64,000 nucleotides of DNA from Oscillospiraceae bacterium (GCA_017458335.1 JAFTFT010000005.1:268058-332057), one strand, 5' to 3'; counted from the stretch's first letter, positions 52,528-60,540 are shown. Made by a program: numbers and translations. The notes: a model not told the origin generated them from the sequence alone.

Positions 52528-52556
52528 ATTATAAAACAGAATAGTCAATTGAACAA
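52528..52556 (-). promoter_or_regulatory. Promoter of the putative toxin gene
   Basis: On the minus strand TTGTTC (52551-52556) and TATAAT (52528-52533) are 17 bases apart, giving a leader of about 35 bases. Confidence 0.7.
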
Positions 52557-52583
52557 GAAAAAATTCGCTGCAGCCGAGGCCAC

Positions 52584-52611
52584 TTGACAAACGCGCAACC
52601 TGTGATATAAT
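52584..52611 (+). promoter_or_regulatory. Promoter of nifS
   Basis: TTGACA at 52584 and TATAAT at 52606 with 16-base spacing, both perfect consensus boxes. No IscR-like motif was recognised. Confidence 0.78.
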
Positions 52612-52649
52612 TCCCAGTGATAAAGTAGGAATAAGCTGAAAATATTAAT

Positions 52650-52680
52650 ATCATCTCCCCGCCGTAGGCGGGGAGATGAT
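52650..52680. repeat. GC-rich palindrome in the nifS leader
   Basis: Perfect arms ATCATCTCCCCGCC and GGCGGGGAGATGAT around a GTA loop, between promoter and start codon. Confidence 0.82.
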
Positions 52681-52728
52681 GAAAAACTTACGTTTATATT
52701 AAAATCCCCAATAGAAAGAAGGAATCCC

Positions 52729-53916
52729 ATGTTCGTTTACGCCGACAATGCGGCCACCACCTGCGTGAGCAAGGCCGCCCTCGACGCCATGCTGCCCTAC
52801 CTGACCGAACAGTATGGAAACCCCTCCAGCCTCTATTCCTTCGGCCAGAAGGCGAAGGAGGCGCTGGAAGCCTCGCGTGAGACCATCGCCCGCTGCATCA
52901 ACGCCGACCCGAAGGAGATCACCTTCACCTCCGGCGGCAGCGAGGCCGATAACCAGGCCATCGTCTCTGCGGCCCGCCTCGGCGCCCGGAAGGGGAAGAA
53001 GCACATCATTTCCACCCAGTTTGAGCACCATGCCGTCCTCCACACGCTGAACCGCCTGGAGAAGGAGGGCTTCGAGGTCACGCTCCTCGACCCGCATCCC
53101 GACGGCGTCATCCTCGTTGAGGATGTGGCGAACGCCCTGCGGGACGACACCTGCCTCGTCACCATCATGTTTGCCAACAACGAGATCGGCACCGTCCAGC
53201 CCATCGCCGAAATCGGCGCCCTCTGCCGCGAACGGAAGGTCCTCTTCCACACCGACGCGGTCCAGGCCGCGGGCCATATGCCCATCGACGTGAAGGCCAT
53301 GAACATCGATATGCTCTCCATGTCCGGCCATAAGTTCCACGCCCCGAAGGGCGTCGGCGTCCTGTATGCCAAGCGCGGCACGGTCCTGACGAATATCATC
53401 GACGGCGGCGCCCAGGAGCGCGGCAAGCGCGCCGGCACCGAGAACGTCGCCGGCATCGTCGCCATGGCGGCCGCCCTGAAGGAGAGCTGCGACAACATGG
53501 AGGAGAACACCGCGAAAATCATCCCCATGCGTGACAAGCTCTTCTCTGAGCTCAGCAAGATTCCCCACAGCAAGATTAACGGCAGCCTCGAGCACCACGT
53601 CCCCGGTACCGTGAACATGTGTTTCGAGGGGATTGAGGGCGAGAGCCTGCTGCTCATGCTGGACGACCAGGGCATCTGTGCCTCCTCCGGCAGCGCCTGC
53701 ACCTCCGGCTCTCTGGACCCGAGCCATGTGCTGCTCTCCATCGGCCTGCCCCACGAGGTGGCCCACGGAAGCCTGCGCCTCTCCATCGGGGAGTATAACA
53801 ACATGGAGCAGATCGACCACATCATCGAGGTCGTCCCCAAAGTGGTCGAGTACCTGAGAAGCATAAGCCCCGTCTGGGACGAACTGGAAAAAGGTGAATT
53901 AAAGCACCTGATCTGA
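52729..53916 (+). CDS. nifS: Cysteine desulfurase, NifS/IscS type
   Basis: A 395-residue PLP enzyme that takes sulfur from cysteine for iron-sulfur cluster assembly. MSGHKFH places the PLP lysine at 202; the catalytic persulfide cysteine is C324 in [19 protein letters not shown] opens the protein and TGGSEADNQ-like [12 protein letters not shown] follows near 66. Its last 15 codons ([14 protein letters not shown] and stop) are copied twice more downstream at 96-base steps, and the in-gene copy uses different synonymous codons in GELKH. nifU follows 290 bases later. Confidence 0.96.
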   Translation: MFVYADNAATTCVSKAALDAMLPYLTEQYGNPSSLYSFGQKAKEALEASRETIARCINADPKEITFTSGGSEADNQAIVSAARLGARKGKKHIISTQFEHHAVLHTLNRLEKEGFEVTLLDPHPDGVILVEDVANALRDDTCLVTIMFANNEIGTVQPIAEIGALCRERKVLFHTDAVQAAGHMPIDVKAMNIDMLSMSGHKFHAPKGVGVLYAKRGTVLTNIIDGGAQERGKRAGTENVAGIVAMAAALKESCDNMEENTAKIIPMRDKLFSELSKIPHSKINGSLEHHVPGTVNMCFEGIEGESLLLMLDDQGICASSGSACTSGSLDPSHVLLSIGLPHEVAHGSLRLSIGEYNNMEQIDHIIEVVPKVVEYLRSISPVWDELEKGELKHLI

Positions 53917-54109
53917 AAATATAATATGTTACTTCCCCGCCTCCGGCGGGGGAGTAACAAGAGTTCAGTCTGGGACGAACTGGAAAAAGGCGAGCTCAAG
54001 CACCTGATCTGAAAATAAAATATGTTACTTCCCCGCCTCCGGCGGGGGAGTAACAAGAGTTCAGTCTGGGACGAACTCGAAAAAGGCGAGCTCAAGCACC
54101 TGATCTAAT
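53872..54109 (+). repeat. 96-bp tandem repeat: nifS 3' end plus palindrome
   Basis: The segment from GTCTGGGACGAACT starts at 53872, 53968 and 54064, exactly 96 bases apart. The two spacers each hold the same palindrome GTTACTTCCCCGCC / GGCGGGGGAGTAAC (53928-53958 and 54024-54054). The third copy ends with a TAA stop. Copies 2 and 3 keep the [14 protein letters not shown] reading. Confidence 0.95.
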
Positions 54110-54114
54110 GTCTC

Positions 54115-54185
54115 ATTGAAACAATTCCACTTTCCACATTCCACTTTGAAACAATTCCACTTTTCACTTTCCACATTCCACATTG
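54115..54185 (+). repeat. TTCCACATTCCACTTT short repeats upstream of nifU
   Basis: ATTCCACTTT and TTCCACATT units recur about six times, ending 10 bases before the GGAGG site of nifU. Confidence 0.75.
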
Positions 54186-54206
54186 TAAAAACCGGAGGTT
54201 TTTTCT

Positions 54207-54644
54207 ATGGCTCTCTATAGCGATAAAGTAATGGATCATTTCCGCAATCCGCGCAACCTCGGCAAGCTCGACGACGCCGACGGCATCGGCGAGGTCGGCA
54301 ACGCCAAGTGCGGCGACATCATGCGCATGTATATCAAGGTCGACGACGGCATCATCACCGACGTCAAGTTCAACACCTTCGGCTGCGGCAGCGCCATCGC
54401 CACCAGCTCCATGGCCACCGAGCTCATCAAGGGCAAGCCCGTCGAAGAGGCCCTCGAGCTCTCCAACAAGGCGGTCGTCGAGGCCTTGGACGGCCTGCCC
54501 ACCCATAAGATCCACTGCAGCGTCCTGGCCGAAGAGGCCGTCCGCGCCGCGGTGAAGGACTATTATGACAAGAACGGCATCGCCTACGACCCCGAGATGT
54601 TCAAAGAGAAGGACGACCCCCACGAGGCAGGCTGCGAAGTCTGA
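54207..54644 (+). CDS. nifU: Iron-sulfur cluster scaffold, NifU/IscU type
   Basis: A 145-residue scaffold on which clusters are assembled with sulfur from NifS. Cluster-binding residues are C35 and D37 in AKCGD, C60 in FGCGSA, and C104 in IHCSVLAEEA. CGGAGG lies upstream of the ATG. The C-terminal tail ends DPHEAGCEV with an extra cysteine. Single-domain IscU form, without the central and C-terminal NifU domains. Confidence 0.95.
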   Translation: MALYSDKVMDHFRNPRNLGKLDDADGIGEVGNAKCGDIMRMYIKVDDGIITDVKFNTFGCGSAIATSSMATELIKGKPVEEALELSNKAVVEALDGLPTHKIHCSVLAEEAVRAAVKDYYDKNGIAYDPEMFKEKDDPHEAGCEV

Positions 54645-54722
54645 GGCGTAAATTGTAGAATTCAACCATTCGCGGCCACTATATTTTGTACTGTTTTATT
54701 CAAGATTTTTTTACAAAAAAAC

Positions 54723-54751
54723 TTGCAATCTCTGTAGAATCGTTGTATAAT
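54723..54751 (+). promoter_or_regulatory. Promoter of the secreted-protein gene
   Basis: TTGCAA at 54723 and TATAAT at 54746 with 17-base spacing, about 65 bases before the start codon. Confidence 0.72.
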
Positions 54752-54822
54752 CACATCATTCATAAGGATAGCGTGCGCTTGGTGCATGTGTTACTATGAA
54801 ATATGTTTCGGAGGTTATTGAA

Positions 54823-55341
54823 ATGAAGAAGGTATTTGCTCTTGTTCTCGCATTTGCTCTGGTTATGAGTTTGGGCGTTACCGCTTTTGCCGGCTCTTCC
54901 GGCGGCGGTGCTTCCAGTGCCAGCACGGTTGATCTCGGCTGGGGCGACTTCACGGTTGCGAAACCTGCTCCTGCCAAGAACGGTATGGAACTCTATGGTG
55001 CAGATGATAAGGTGATTGCGACTGTCCCTGAAGATCTGATTGCTATCGTTCCGGTTGCTCAGGCTGCCGAGCTGAATGCCGAGGATGAAGAGGCTTTCCT
55101 CGCGGCTTATGAGGATGCTCAGGCTGTCGAAGGCAAGGTCGTAAAGTACTTCTACTGGATTGATATTCCTGAAGACTATAAGACCGAGGATTTTGCCTGG
55201 GCCAAGTATGAGTTCAAGTGCGCCGGCGAAAACGTCGAAGTTACTGTGAACGGCAATCCGATGGAAGTTGTCCATGTCGATGGCGTGGATTACTATGCCA
55301 AGCTCACTGAGTTCGGTGCCGTGGCCATCATGTGCGACTGA
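54823..55341 (+). CDS. Secreted protein of unknown function
   Basis: A 172-residue exported protein with signal peptide MKKVFALVLAFALVMSLGVT and cleavage near AFA/GS, followed by a Gly/Ser-rich stretch and an acidic domain with about six beta segments. CGGAGG lies eight bases before the ATG at 54823; the frame extends nine residues upstream. It has its own promoter. Codon use is more T-rich (GCT, GTT) than in neighbouring genes, which may mean high expression or separate origin. No named family is recognised. Confidence 0.8.
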   Translation: MKKVFALVLAFALVMSLGVTAFAGSSGGGASSASTVDLGWGDFTVAKPAPAKNGMELYGADDKVIATVPEDLIAIVPVAQAAELNAEDEEAFLAAYEDAQAVEGKVVKYFYWIDIPEDYKTEDFAWAKYEFKCAGENVEVTVNGNPMEVVHVDGVDYYAKLTEFGAVAIMCD

Positions 55342-55390
55342 TTGAGAGCTTTCTCAATTTAAAACACAAGAACTGATCATTTTTAATTCT

Positions 55391-55421
55391 GAATATCCTC
55401 CGCCGCCGGCGGAGGATATTT
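55391..55421. repeat. GC-rich palindrome before the LCP gene
   Basis: GAATATCCTCCGCC and GGCGGAGGATATTTC around a GCC loop, 28 bases before the LCP start codon. Confidence 0.8.
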
Positions 55422-55448
55422 CAGGTTCAGGGAAAAAAAGGAAGCAAT

Positions 55449-56444
55449 ATGTTTAAAACCAAACGCGGAAAAATCATCTTCCTCATTGTGGATCTGGTCC
55501 TGCTGATCCTGCTGGCAGCGGCGGTTTTTTTCGCCCAGACGGAAAAGGCCGAGGTTCCGGACACCCAGGATGACGTTGACAAATACTATTCCCGCTTCAT
55601 CGAGTATGACGGCCAGGTTTATCCCGTGAAGCGCGGTCTGGAGAGCATCCTTTTGATCGGCAAGGACGCCATGGAAGGCAGACGCCCGGTCAGCGATGTG
55701 GAAGACCTGTTCTATAACGACGACCTGTCTGACTTCCTGCTGCTTCTTGCCTTTGACCACAACGGCAAAACCGTCCGCCCCTTCCAGCTGAACCGTGACA
55801 CCATGACGGATGTGCCCTGGCTTTCCGTAAACGGTCTGGTCGGCGGCTATACCCCGCTCCAGCTGGAATATGCCCACATCTTCGGCAGCGGGAAAGAGGA
55901 CAGCAGCAAGAATGTCGTCACTGCCGTCCAGGGCCTTCTTCATGGTGCGCCGGTGGATCACTATTTTACCTTCAGCATGGACACTGTGCCGATCATGAAC
56001 GACCTGGTGGGCGGCGTGACGGTGACCTTGGAGGACGACATTCCGACCCTCGGCCCGGAGTACATAAAGGGAGCTACCATCGCCCTCAAGGGGATGGATG
56101 CACTTCGCTTTGTCCGGGTGCGTGAGTTCGAGCCCGTTGATGCAAACGTGCCTCGCATGGCGCACCAGCGGCTCTACATGAATGCCTTTATCCTCAAGGC
56201 GCGGGAAAAGATGGATACGGATTCCGAATTCGTGATCCGTGCCTATGATCAGATAGAGAAATACCTGATTACGGATCTGACCGTGGAGAACATCTCTCAG
56301 CTGATTGGGAACTTCTATGATTATGAGGTCCTGCCGGTTGTTACGCCTGTGGGAAGCTACACGGTGTCGGATGTCGGTGTGTCCCAGTTCCACGCCGACG
56401 AAGCCTCCCTGTGGGACTGTGTCAGTACCACATTTTGCGCATAG
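55449..56444 (+). CDS. LytR-CpsA-Psr (LCP) family glycopolymer transferase
   Basis: A 331-residue membrane-anchored enzyme that attaches polysaccharides or teichoic-type polymers to the cell wall. One membrane helix at about 8-28 is followed by the LCP domain: LLLLAFDHNGKTVRPFQLNRDT near 97-118, VDHYFTFSMDTVPIMNDLVGGV near 175-196, and ALRFVRVREF near 222 with conserved arginines. The position next to the capsule regulatory genes fits a role in anchoring the polymer. Its stop overlaps the start of a GTGTGACAG element. Confidence 0.88.
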   Translation: MFKTKRGKIIFLIVDLVLLILLAAAVFFAQTEKAEVPDTQDDVDKYYSRFIEYDGQVYPVKRGLESILLIGKDAMEGRRPVSDVEDLFYNDDLSDFLLLLAFDHNGKTVRPFQLNRDTMTDVPWLSVNGLVGGYTPLQLEYAHIFGSGKEDSSKNVVTAVQGLLHGAPVDHYFTFSMDTVPIMNDLVGGVTVTLEDDIPTLGPEYIKGATIALKGMDALRFVRVREFEPVDANVPRMAHQRLYMNAFILKAREKMDTDSEFVIRAYDQIEKYLITDLTVENISQLIGNFYDYEVLPVVTPVGSYTVSDVGVSQFHADEASLWDCVSTTFCA

Positions 56445-56518
56445 TGTGACAGGGAACGCTTTGTCGTCACACAAGAATCCCCGTGGGACACTTCGTCTTG
56501 GCGTCCCCTCTGACACAC
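56444..56518. repeat. GTGTGACAG inverted-repeat element, second copy
   Basis: GTGTGACAGGGAACGC and GGCGTCCCCTCTGACACAC bound the element, with an inner GTCACACAAGA copy. It resembles the element at 50185 in arm sequence. Confidence 0.75.
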
Positions 56519-56534
56519 CCTGCCGCCCCGCCGG

Positions 56535-56616
56535 ATCACGTCCCGGACCTCCGCCATCCTCGGCGGCTTCATAAAATGTAAAGAATCCCCTGCCGGAGGC
56601 GGGGGATTCTTTACAT
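56535..56616. repeat. Copied fragment of cpsB plus palindrome
   Basis: The 38 bases at 56535-56572 repeat 56676-56713 inside cpsB (codons for RPPRMAEARDVIR) with a few changes, out of any gene. Between the two copies lies a palindrome with arms ATGTAAAGAATCCCC and GGGGATTCTTTACAT (56576-56616), which overlaps the cpsB stop end. Confidence 0.88.
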
Positions 56617-57318
56617 TATAAGCTCTTCTCCGAGTTGATCGATCCGGTCCAGCGTGTGCTGCCCGAGCTCGTTGCGGATCACGTCCCTGGCCTCCGCCAT
56701 CCTCGGCGGCCGCGAGCTCAGGTTGTGCGTGTCCGTCCCAAGAAGGTGGATCCGGTGCTCTTTCAGCAGCTTCAGCGCCCTGTTCCCGCCCCTGAAGCGG
56801 AAGATCAAATCCGGCTGCAGGAAGTAATCCGCGTTCGACTGCATCAGGATGTCCAGATCCAGCAGTTTGTCCCAGACCTTCCGCGGCTGCTTGGCGTAAT
56901 AACGCTCGATATGCGCCATCAGGATCGTGAACTCTCCGCTGAGCGCCAGGTCGCAGACCTCCCGCACCCAGTATTCCTGCCATTCCGAGAACGGCATCTC
57001 CAGAAGAAGCAGGTCCGTCCCCTCAAGGCACAGCGACGGAAGGCTCTCCAGCCGGCTGATCCCGGGGAAATAAAGCACTTCAGCGCCGAGGAGAATCCTC
57101 GGCGCGTCATCCGGCAGAACGGGCTCCAGAAGCTCAAACGCTTCCTGCCTGCGTTCCAGAAAATGTTCCGGTGTCCGCTGGGTCACATAGAAGTGCGAAG
57201 TCGCGCAGATCGTGTCCACGCCCTGGCGGGAGAGCTCCCCGATCATGTCGAGGCTCATCTTCACGTTGCGGCTTCCGTCATCGATCCCCGGCAGGATATG
57301 ACTGTGAAAATCAATCAT
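56611..57318 (-). CDS. cpsB: CpsB/YwqE-type tyrosine-protein phosphatase (PHP family)
   Basis: A 235-residue manganese-dependent phosphatase that removes phosphate from the CpsD tyrosine cluster, controlling capsule or exopolysaccharide synthesis. PHP metal motifs are MIDFHSHILPGIDDGS at 1-16, TSHFY near 41, GAEV near 78, MAHIERY near 137 and LGTDTHN near 196. It is the last gene of a four-gene leftward operon. Part of its 3' region is duplicated beyond the stop. Confidence 0.92.
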   Translation of the reverse strand: MIDFHSHILPGIDDGSRNVKMSLDMIGELSRQGVDTICATSHFYVTQRTPEHFLERRQEAFELLEPVLPDDAPRILLGAEVLYFPGISRLESLPSLCLEGTDLLLLEMPFSEWQEYWVREVCDLALSGEFTILMAHIERYYAKQPRKVWDKLLDLDILMQSNADYFLQPDLIFRFRGGNRALKLLKEHRIHLLGTDTHNLSSRPPRMAEARDVIRNELGQHTLDRIDQLGEELIM

Positions 57319-57361
57319 TGCTGTTATTGGAATTCTTCATCTTAATTGATCATTTACCGTT

Positions 57362-58285
57362 TCATTCATCATTGCCTCCAAACGCGACGCTGTCTTCTCC
57401 CGTAGCGTCCAGGAAGGCCTGATTTTTATGGTCCGAGCTGCCCGCGCTACTGCTTTCATAGCCATAGCCGTAATCATATCCGCCATAGCGCTTCCCGTAC
57501 TTACCGTAGGTTTTATACGATGATCCGCCCACATCAGCGTCCGTCATGACGAAGCCCAGCATCTTCGCGCCCAGCTTCTCCACCTGATACATGCAGGCGT
57601 CCAGGGCTCTCCGGTCGGTGTAGTTCTCACGCACCACCACGATGACGCCGTCCGTCCACTTCGTGATTACCAATGCGTCTACCACGATGTTCACCGGCGG
57701 CAGGTCCAGCAGGATATAGTCGAACACGTCCTTGTACCGGTCTAGAAGCGCGTGCATCCGCTCGGAGCCCAGCAGCTCCGACGGGTTCGGCGGAATGTCC
57801 CCGGCCGGAAGAATGTACCAATTGTCGAAATACGAGGATTTCCGCAGGCAGTTGCGCTCGGCGCTCAGGCCTGCCAGCAGGTTCGAAAGCCCCGGCGTGC
57901 CCGCCATGTCAAGCTTCTGCGCGATGGTGGGCAGGCGCATGTCCCCGTCGATCAGCAGGACGCGTTTGCCCGTCTGGGCCAGGGTGTAGGCCAGGTTCAC
58001 CGAGGTGGTGGACTTGCCTTCGCCTCGGATCGAACTGGTAACGCCGATGATGCGGCAATCCTTTTCCGGAAGGGCGAACTGAAGATTGGTCCGCAGCAGT
58101 TTGTACGACTCCGCCGCCGCGAAGCTCAGCTCGTCGCAGAGCAGGCCCTGCTTCTTTCGGCGGGAGGTCTTTTCCTTTTTCGTAGGTTTTTCTTTGGTTT
58201 TGGCGGCATCCGAAGAAGTCTTTCTGCCGATGGGTTTTGCAGGGGCTTTCACAGGTGTATCATTGGTCTTTTCTGTATCAGCCAT
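57362..58285 (-). CDS. cpsD: CpsD-type bacterial tyrosine kinase
   Basis: A 307-residue BY-kinase. A lysine-rich N-terminal extension (1-45) is followed by Walker A SSIRGEGKST near 85, Walker A' LLIDGDMR near 110, and Walker B DYILLDLPP near 190. The C-terminal tyrosine cluster (YKTYGKYGKRYGGYDYGYGY near 254-277) is the autophosphorylation site. Its start overlaps the CpsC stop by one base, as expected for an activator-kinase pair. Confidence 0.93.
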   Translation of the reverse strand: MADTEKTNDTPVKAPAKPIGRKTSSDAAKTKEKPTKKEKTSRRKKQGLLCDELSFAAAESYKLLRTNLQFALPEKDCRIIGVTSSIRGEGKSTTSVNLAYTLAQTGKRVLLIDGDMRLPTIAQKLDMAGTPGLSNLLAGLSAERNCLRKSSYFDNWYILPAGDIPPNPSELLGSERMHALLDRYKDVFDYILLDLPPVNIVVDALVITKWTDGVIVVVRENYTDRRALDACMYQVEKLGAKMLGFVMTDADVGGSSYKTYGKYGKRYGGYDYGYGYESSSAGSSDHKNQAFLDATGEDSVAFGGNDE

Positions 58286-59064
58286 CAGTCAACCCCTCCT
58301 TTCCTTACGCTCTTTCCATAGGCCGAGCCTCCGTAATAGTAACCGTACTTCCCGGACGACTTGGATGTCAGATCCGGGATCGAAGCCAGAACCGGGTGCT
58401 GATACGTGGTAAGCAGGTAGTCCTCGTTGTGGATCTCGTCGTCAAAGTACGCGATCAGCAGGATGACGGCGGAGCAGAGGATGATACCCAGCAGCAGGCC
58501 GATGCCGGTGTACTTGATGTAGCTCGGGGAAACGCGGGAGTGCGGTGTGACCGCATAGTCGACCACCTTGATCGAGGTGTTGTTGATGATCTCGCCGACC
58601 TTGTCCGGCAGGATCGTCGCGATCAGGTTCACCAGGGTACGCGCCTCCTCCGGATTCGGCGAAGTGACCGACACCTGGAAAAGCCCGGTGGTGTTCACGG
58701 CGGTGGCCGAGACCATCTGACGAAGCTGCTCATAGCTGTACGGCACGCCGCTCTGTTCGATCACCAGCTCCATGTTCGAGCGTGACTTCAGGATCTCCAC
58801 ATAAGTGTTGACATAGCTGCTGGCGTTGGTAAGATTTGTGGTTCCGAGGTCCAGGCTGCCGATGTTGAGCGTGCTGTTGTTGACAAAGAGCAGGGCGTTG
58901 GCCTGATACTTCGGGGTGATGAACATCCGCGCGGCGAGAAACAGCGCGGCCGCGCATATGATTCCGCAGGTGAGGATCAGGGCAACATGCTTCCATAGAA
59001 GGCTGATGATGAGGCCGAGATCAATGACCTCTTCATTGGGATTCGCGGTATCTTTTTTTATCAT
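58285..59064 (-). CDS. cpsC: CpsC-type polysaccharide co-polymerase (Wzz-like)
   Basis: A 259-residue membrane activator with two membrane helices at about 25-47 and 185-207 and a large extracellular Wzz domain between them (YQANALLFVNN, SPNPEEARTLVN). It recruits and activates CpsD through its cytoplasmic C-terminal tail. That tail ends with a tyrosine/glycine-rich GKYGYYYGGSAYGKS segment, an unusual place for a CpsD-like tyrosine cluster, which may itself be phosphorylated. Confidence 0.92.
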   Translation of the reverse strand: MIKKDTANPNEEVIDLGLIISLLWKHVALILTCGIICAAALFLAARMFITPKYQANALLFVNNSTLNIGSLDLGTTNLTNASSYVNTYVEILKSRSNMELVIEQSGVPYSYEQLRQMVSATAVNTTGLFQVSVTSPNPEEARTLVNLIATILPDKVGEIINNTSIKVVDYAVTPHSRVSPSYIKYTGIGLLLGIILCSAVILLIAYFDDEIHNEDYLLTTYQHPVLASIPDLTSKSSGKYGYYYGGSAYGKSVRKGGVD

Positions 59065-59112
59065 GGTTTCGTACCTCTTTCCGGTTGTCGCTTTCGACTT
59101 AGCGCGTTCTGC

Positions 59113-60234
59113 TTACCGCTTACCGCTGTTCCAGCGTGCGTAGATCTCCGCAATCTGACGGTCCAGCTCGGCGATCTGCGCATCCAGCTCGGCGGTGCTG
59201 GCATCCAGCTCGGCTTTCTTTTCCTGACTATTGGAGATCGCGTCCAGGTGATATTGCCGTGCGGTCTCATAATTGGCCACGCGGTAACGGGGCAGAAGCA
59301 TCTGCTGCTCGGGGGAGAGCCCCTTCAGATAGAGCTCATAGAGCTGTTCCTGATCCTGCTGCTCCGCAAACAAGGCCGTCGCGGAGGTGACCTGCTCCAT
59401 ACTGTCCAGCGGACTGTCATAATACATCATGCTCTTGAGATTCTCGAGGAAGGTTTTGAACGAGGCTTCTTCCTGAGTGTCCTTGGACTTCTGCGTCTTC
59501 TCGTCCTTCCAAGTCTCGTTGAAGATCATCGTGTAGGTAAGGTTCGCGCCGTCCGTGCGCCCCAGCAGCTCCATGTCGACGTCCGACCCAGTGTACCCCC
59601 AGGGCATCGCGCCCGTGAACCAGAGGTCGCCAGTGAGGTCCGTGACGGTGCTGCTGCGACCGTCCGAGGCGTTCACGATCACGGTCTTGATCCCGTGCTC
59701 GATCAGGATCGGATCCATGTCGGAGGTATAGTCGTTGTTGATGAAGTAGATCGACGTCGGCATTTCAACTTCATAGGCGGTGCAGAGCGCCCCGATGGTC
59801 TGGAAGAAGTAATCGAAGTCGGTCCAGGAGTTCTCAAACACCATGCACAGGCCCCACCCGTCGCTCAGCAGTGCCTTGAACTCCTCCTTCGTCAGCTTGC
59901 TCCAGCCGGAGGGGTACTCCGTCGGGGATATGCCCAGCACGCCGACGATGTTCTTCTCCCGCATCAGGGGATAGGCCTCGGAATAGATCTGGGTGTCCAT
60001 CCTCGGGAATAGGATTTCCGCGGTGGCATAGTCGCGGTATTTCAGGGCGAACTCGGAAGGAAGCTTGTCCCGCTGAGCGACCAGCTCTTCCCGCTGACGC
60101 TCAAGAGGTTCCGCCTCCGTATACAGCGCGAGCATCCGCGCGTTATCCTCCCGCTCAAGGTGCATCACATACAGCACCCCGCAGACCAAAACTGCAAGGA
60201 CCAGGATCAGTGCCAGGATTCTGAAGATTCTCAT
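59113..60234 (-). CDS. Membrane-anchored protein with deacetylase-like fold and C-terminal coiled coil
   Basis: A 373-residue protein; one membrane helix at about 5-24, then a charged helix, a middle domain from about 75 to 245, and a C-terminal coiled coil (ASTAELDAQIAELDRQIAEI near 345-364). The middle part resembles a NodB-type polysaccharide deacetylase scaffold in pattern (PRMDTQIYSEAYPLMREKN, LTKEEFKALLSDGW) but lacks a clear DD and HxxxH metal triad, so catalysis is uncertain. It is the first gene of the cps regulatory operon, so a role in the extracellular polysaccharide machinery is likely. Confidence 0.6.
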   Translation of the reverse strand: MRIFRILALILVLAVLVCGVLYVMHLEREDNARMLALYTEAEPLERQREELVAQRDKLPSEFALKYRDYATAEILFPRMDTQIYSEAYPLMREKNIVGVLGISPTEYPSGWSKLTKEEFKALLSDGWGLCMVFENSWTDFDYFFQTIGALCTAYEVEMPTSIYFINNDYTSDMDPILIEHGIKTVIVNASDGRSSTVTDLTGDLWFTGAMPWGYTGSDVDMELLGRTDGANLTYTMIFNETWKDEKTQKSKDTQEEASFKTFLENLKSMMYYDSPLDSMEQVTSATALFAEQQDQEQLYELYLKGLSPEQQMLLPRYRVANYETARQYHLDAISNSQEKKAELDASTAELDAQIAELDRQIAEIYARWNSGKR

Positions 60235-60382
60235 TTTCTCACTCCGTTACGAAGGTTTCGCTCTCACTTTACAATAAAGCATCTTATTGTAGCACGCTCT
60301 TGAAGCGAATGCAAGACCTTTTCCGTGAGCAGAATGCCACAATCTTCGGAATGCTTTTGCGGAAAATTCTCACCTCCGTGTA

Positions 60383-60411
60383 TTGATTCCTTCAAATACT
60401 TATGATATAAT
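60383..60411 (+). promoter_or_regulatory. Promoter of the CapD-like genes
   Basis: TTGATT at 60383 and TATAAT at 60406 with 17-base spacing, in the 306-base divergent gap 60235-60540. Confidence 0.7.
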
Positions 60412-60453
60412 AACTAAAATTGTAATAATTTTGTAATAATTTTCACAATGACA

Positions 60454-60486
60454 GTTCCGTTTCTCCCCGCCTCGGCGGGGAGGAAC
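60454..60486. repeat. GC-rich palindrome in the CapD1 leader
   Basis: CTCCCCGC and GCGGGGAG with outer GTTCC / GGAAC pairing. Lies between promoter and ribosome site. Confidence 0.75.
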
Positions 60487-60540
60487 AAACTCTCACACTT
60501 TGTGAAGAAAATTTTTGATGATTTGAAGGACCCATTCCTT

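Noticed and set aside
53872-54109. CRISPR-like or phage tandem repeat
   Set aside because: The 96-base unit is made of the nifS 3' end plus a palindrome, so it is a gene-tail duplication.
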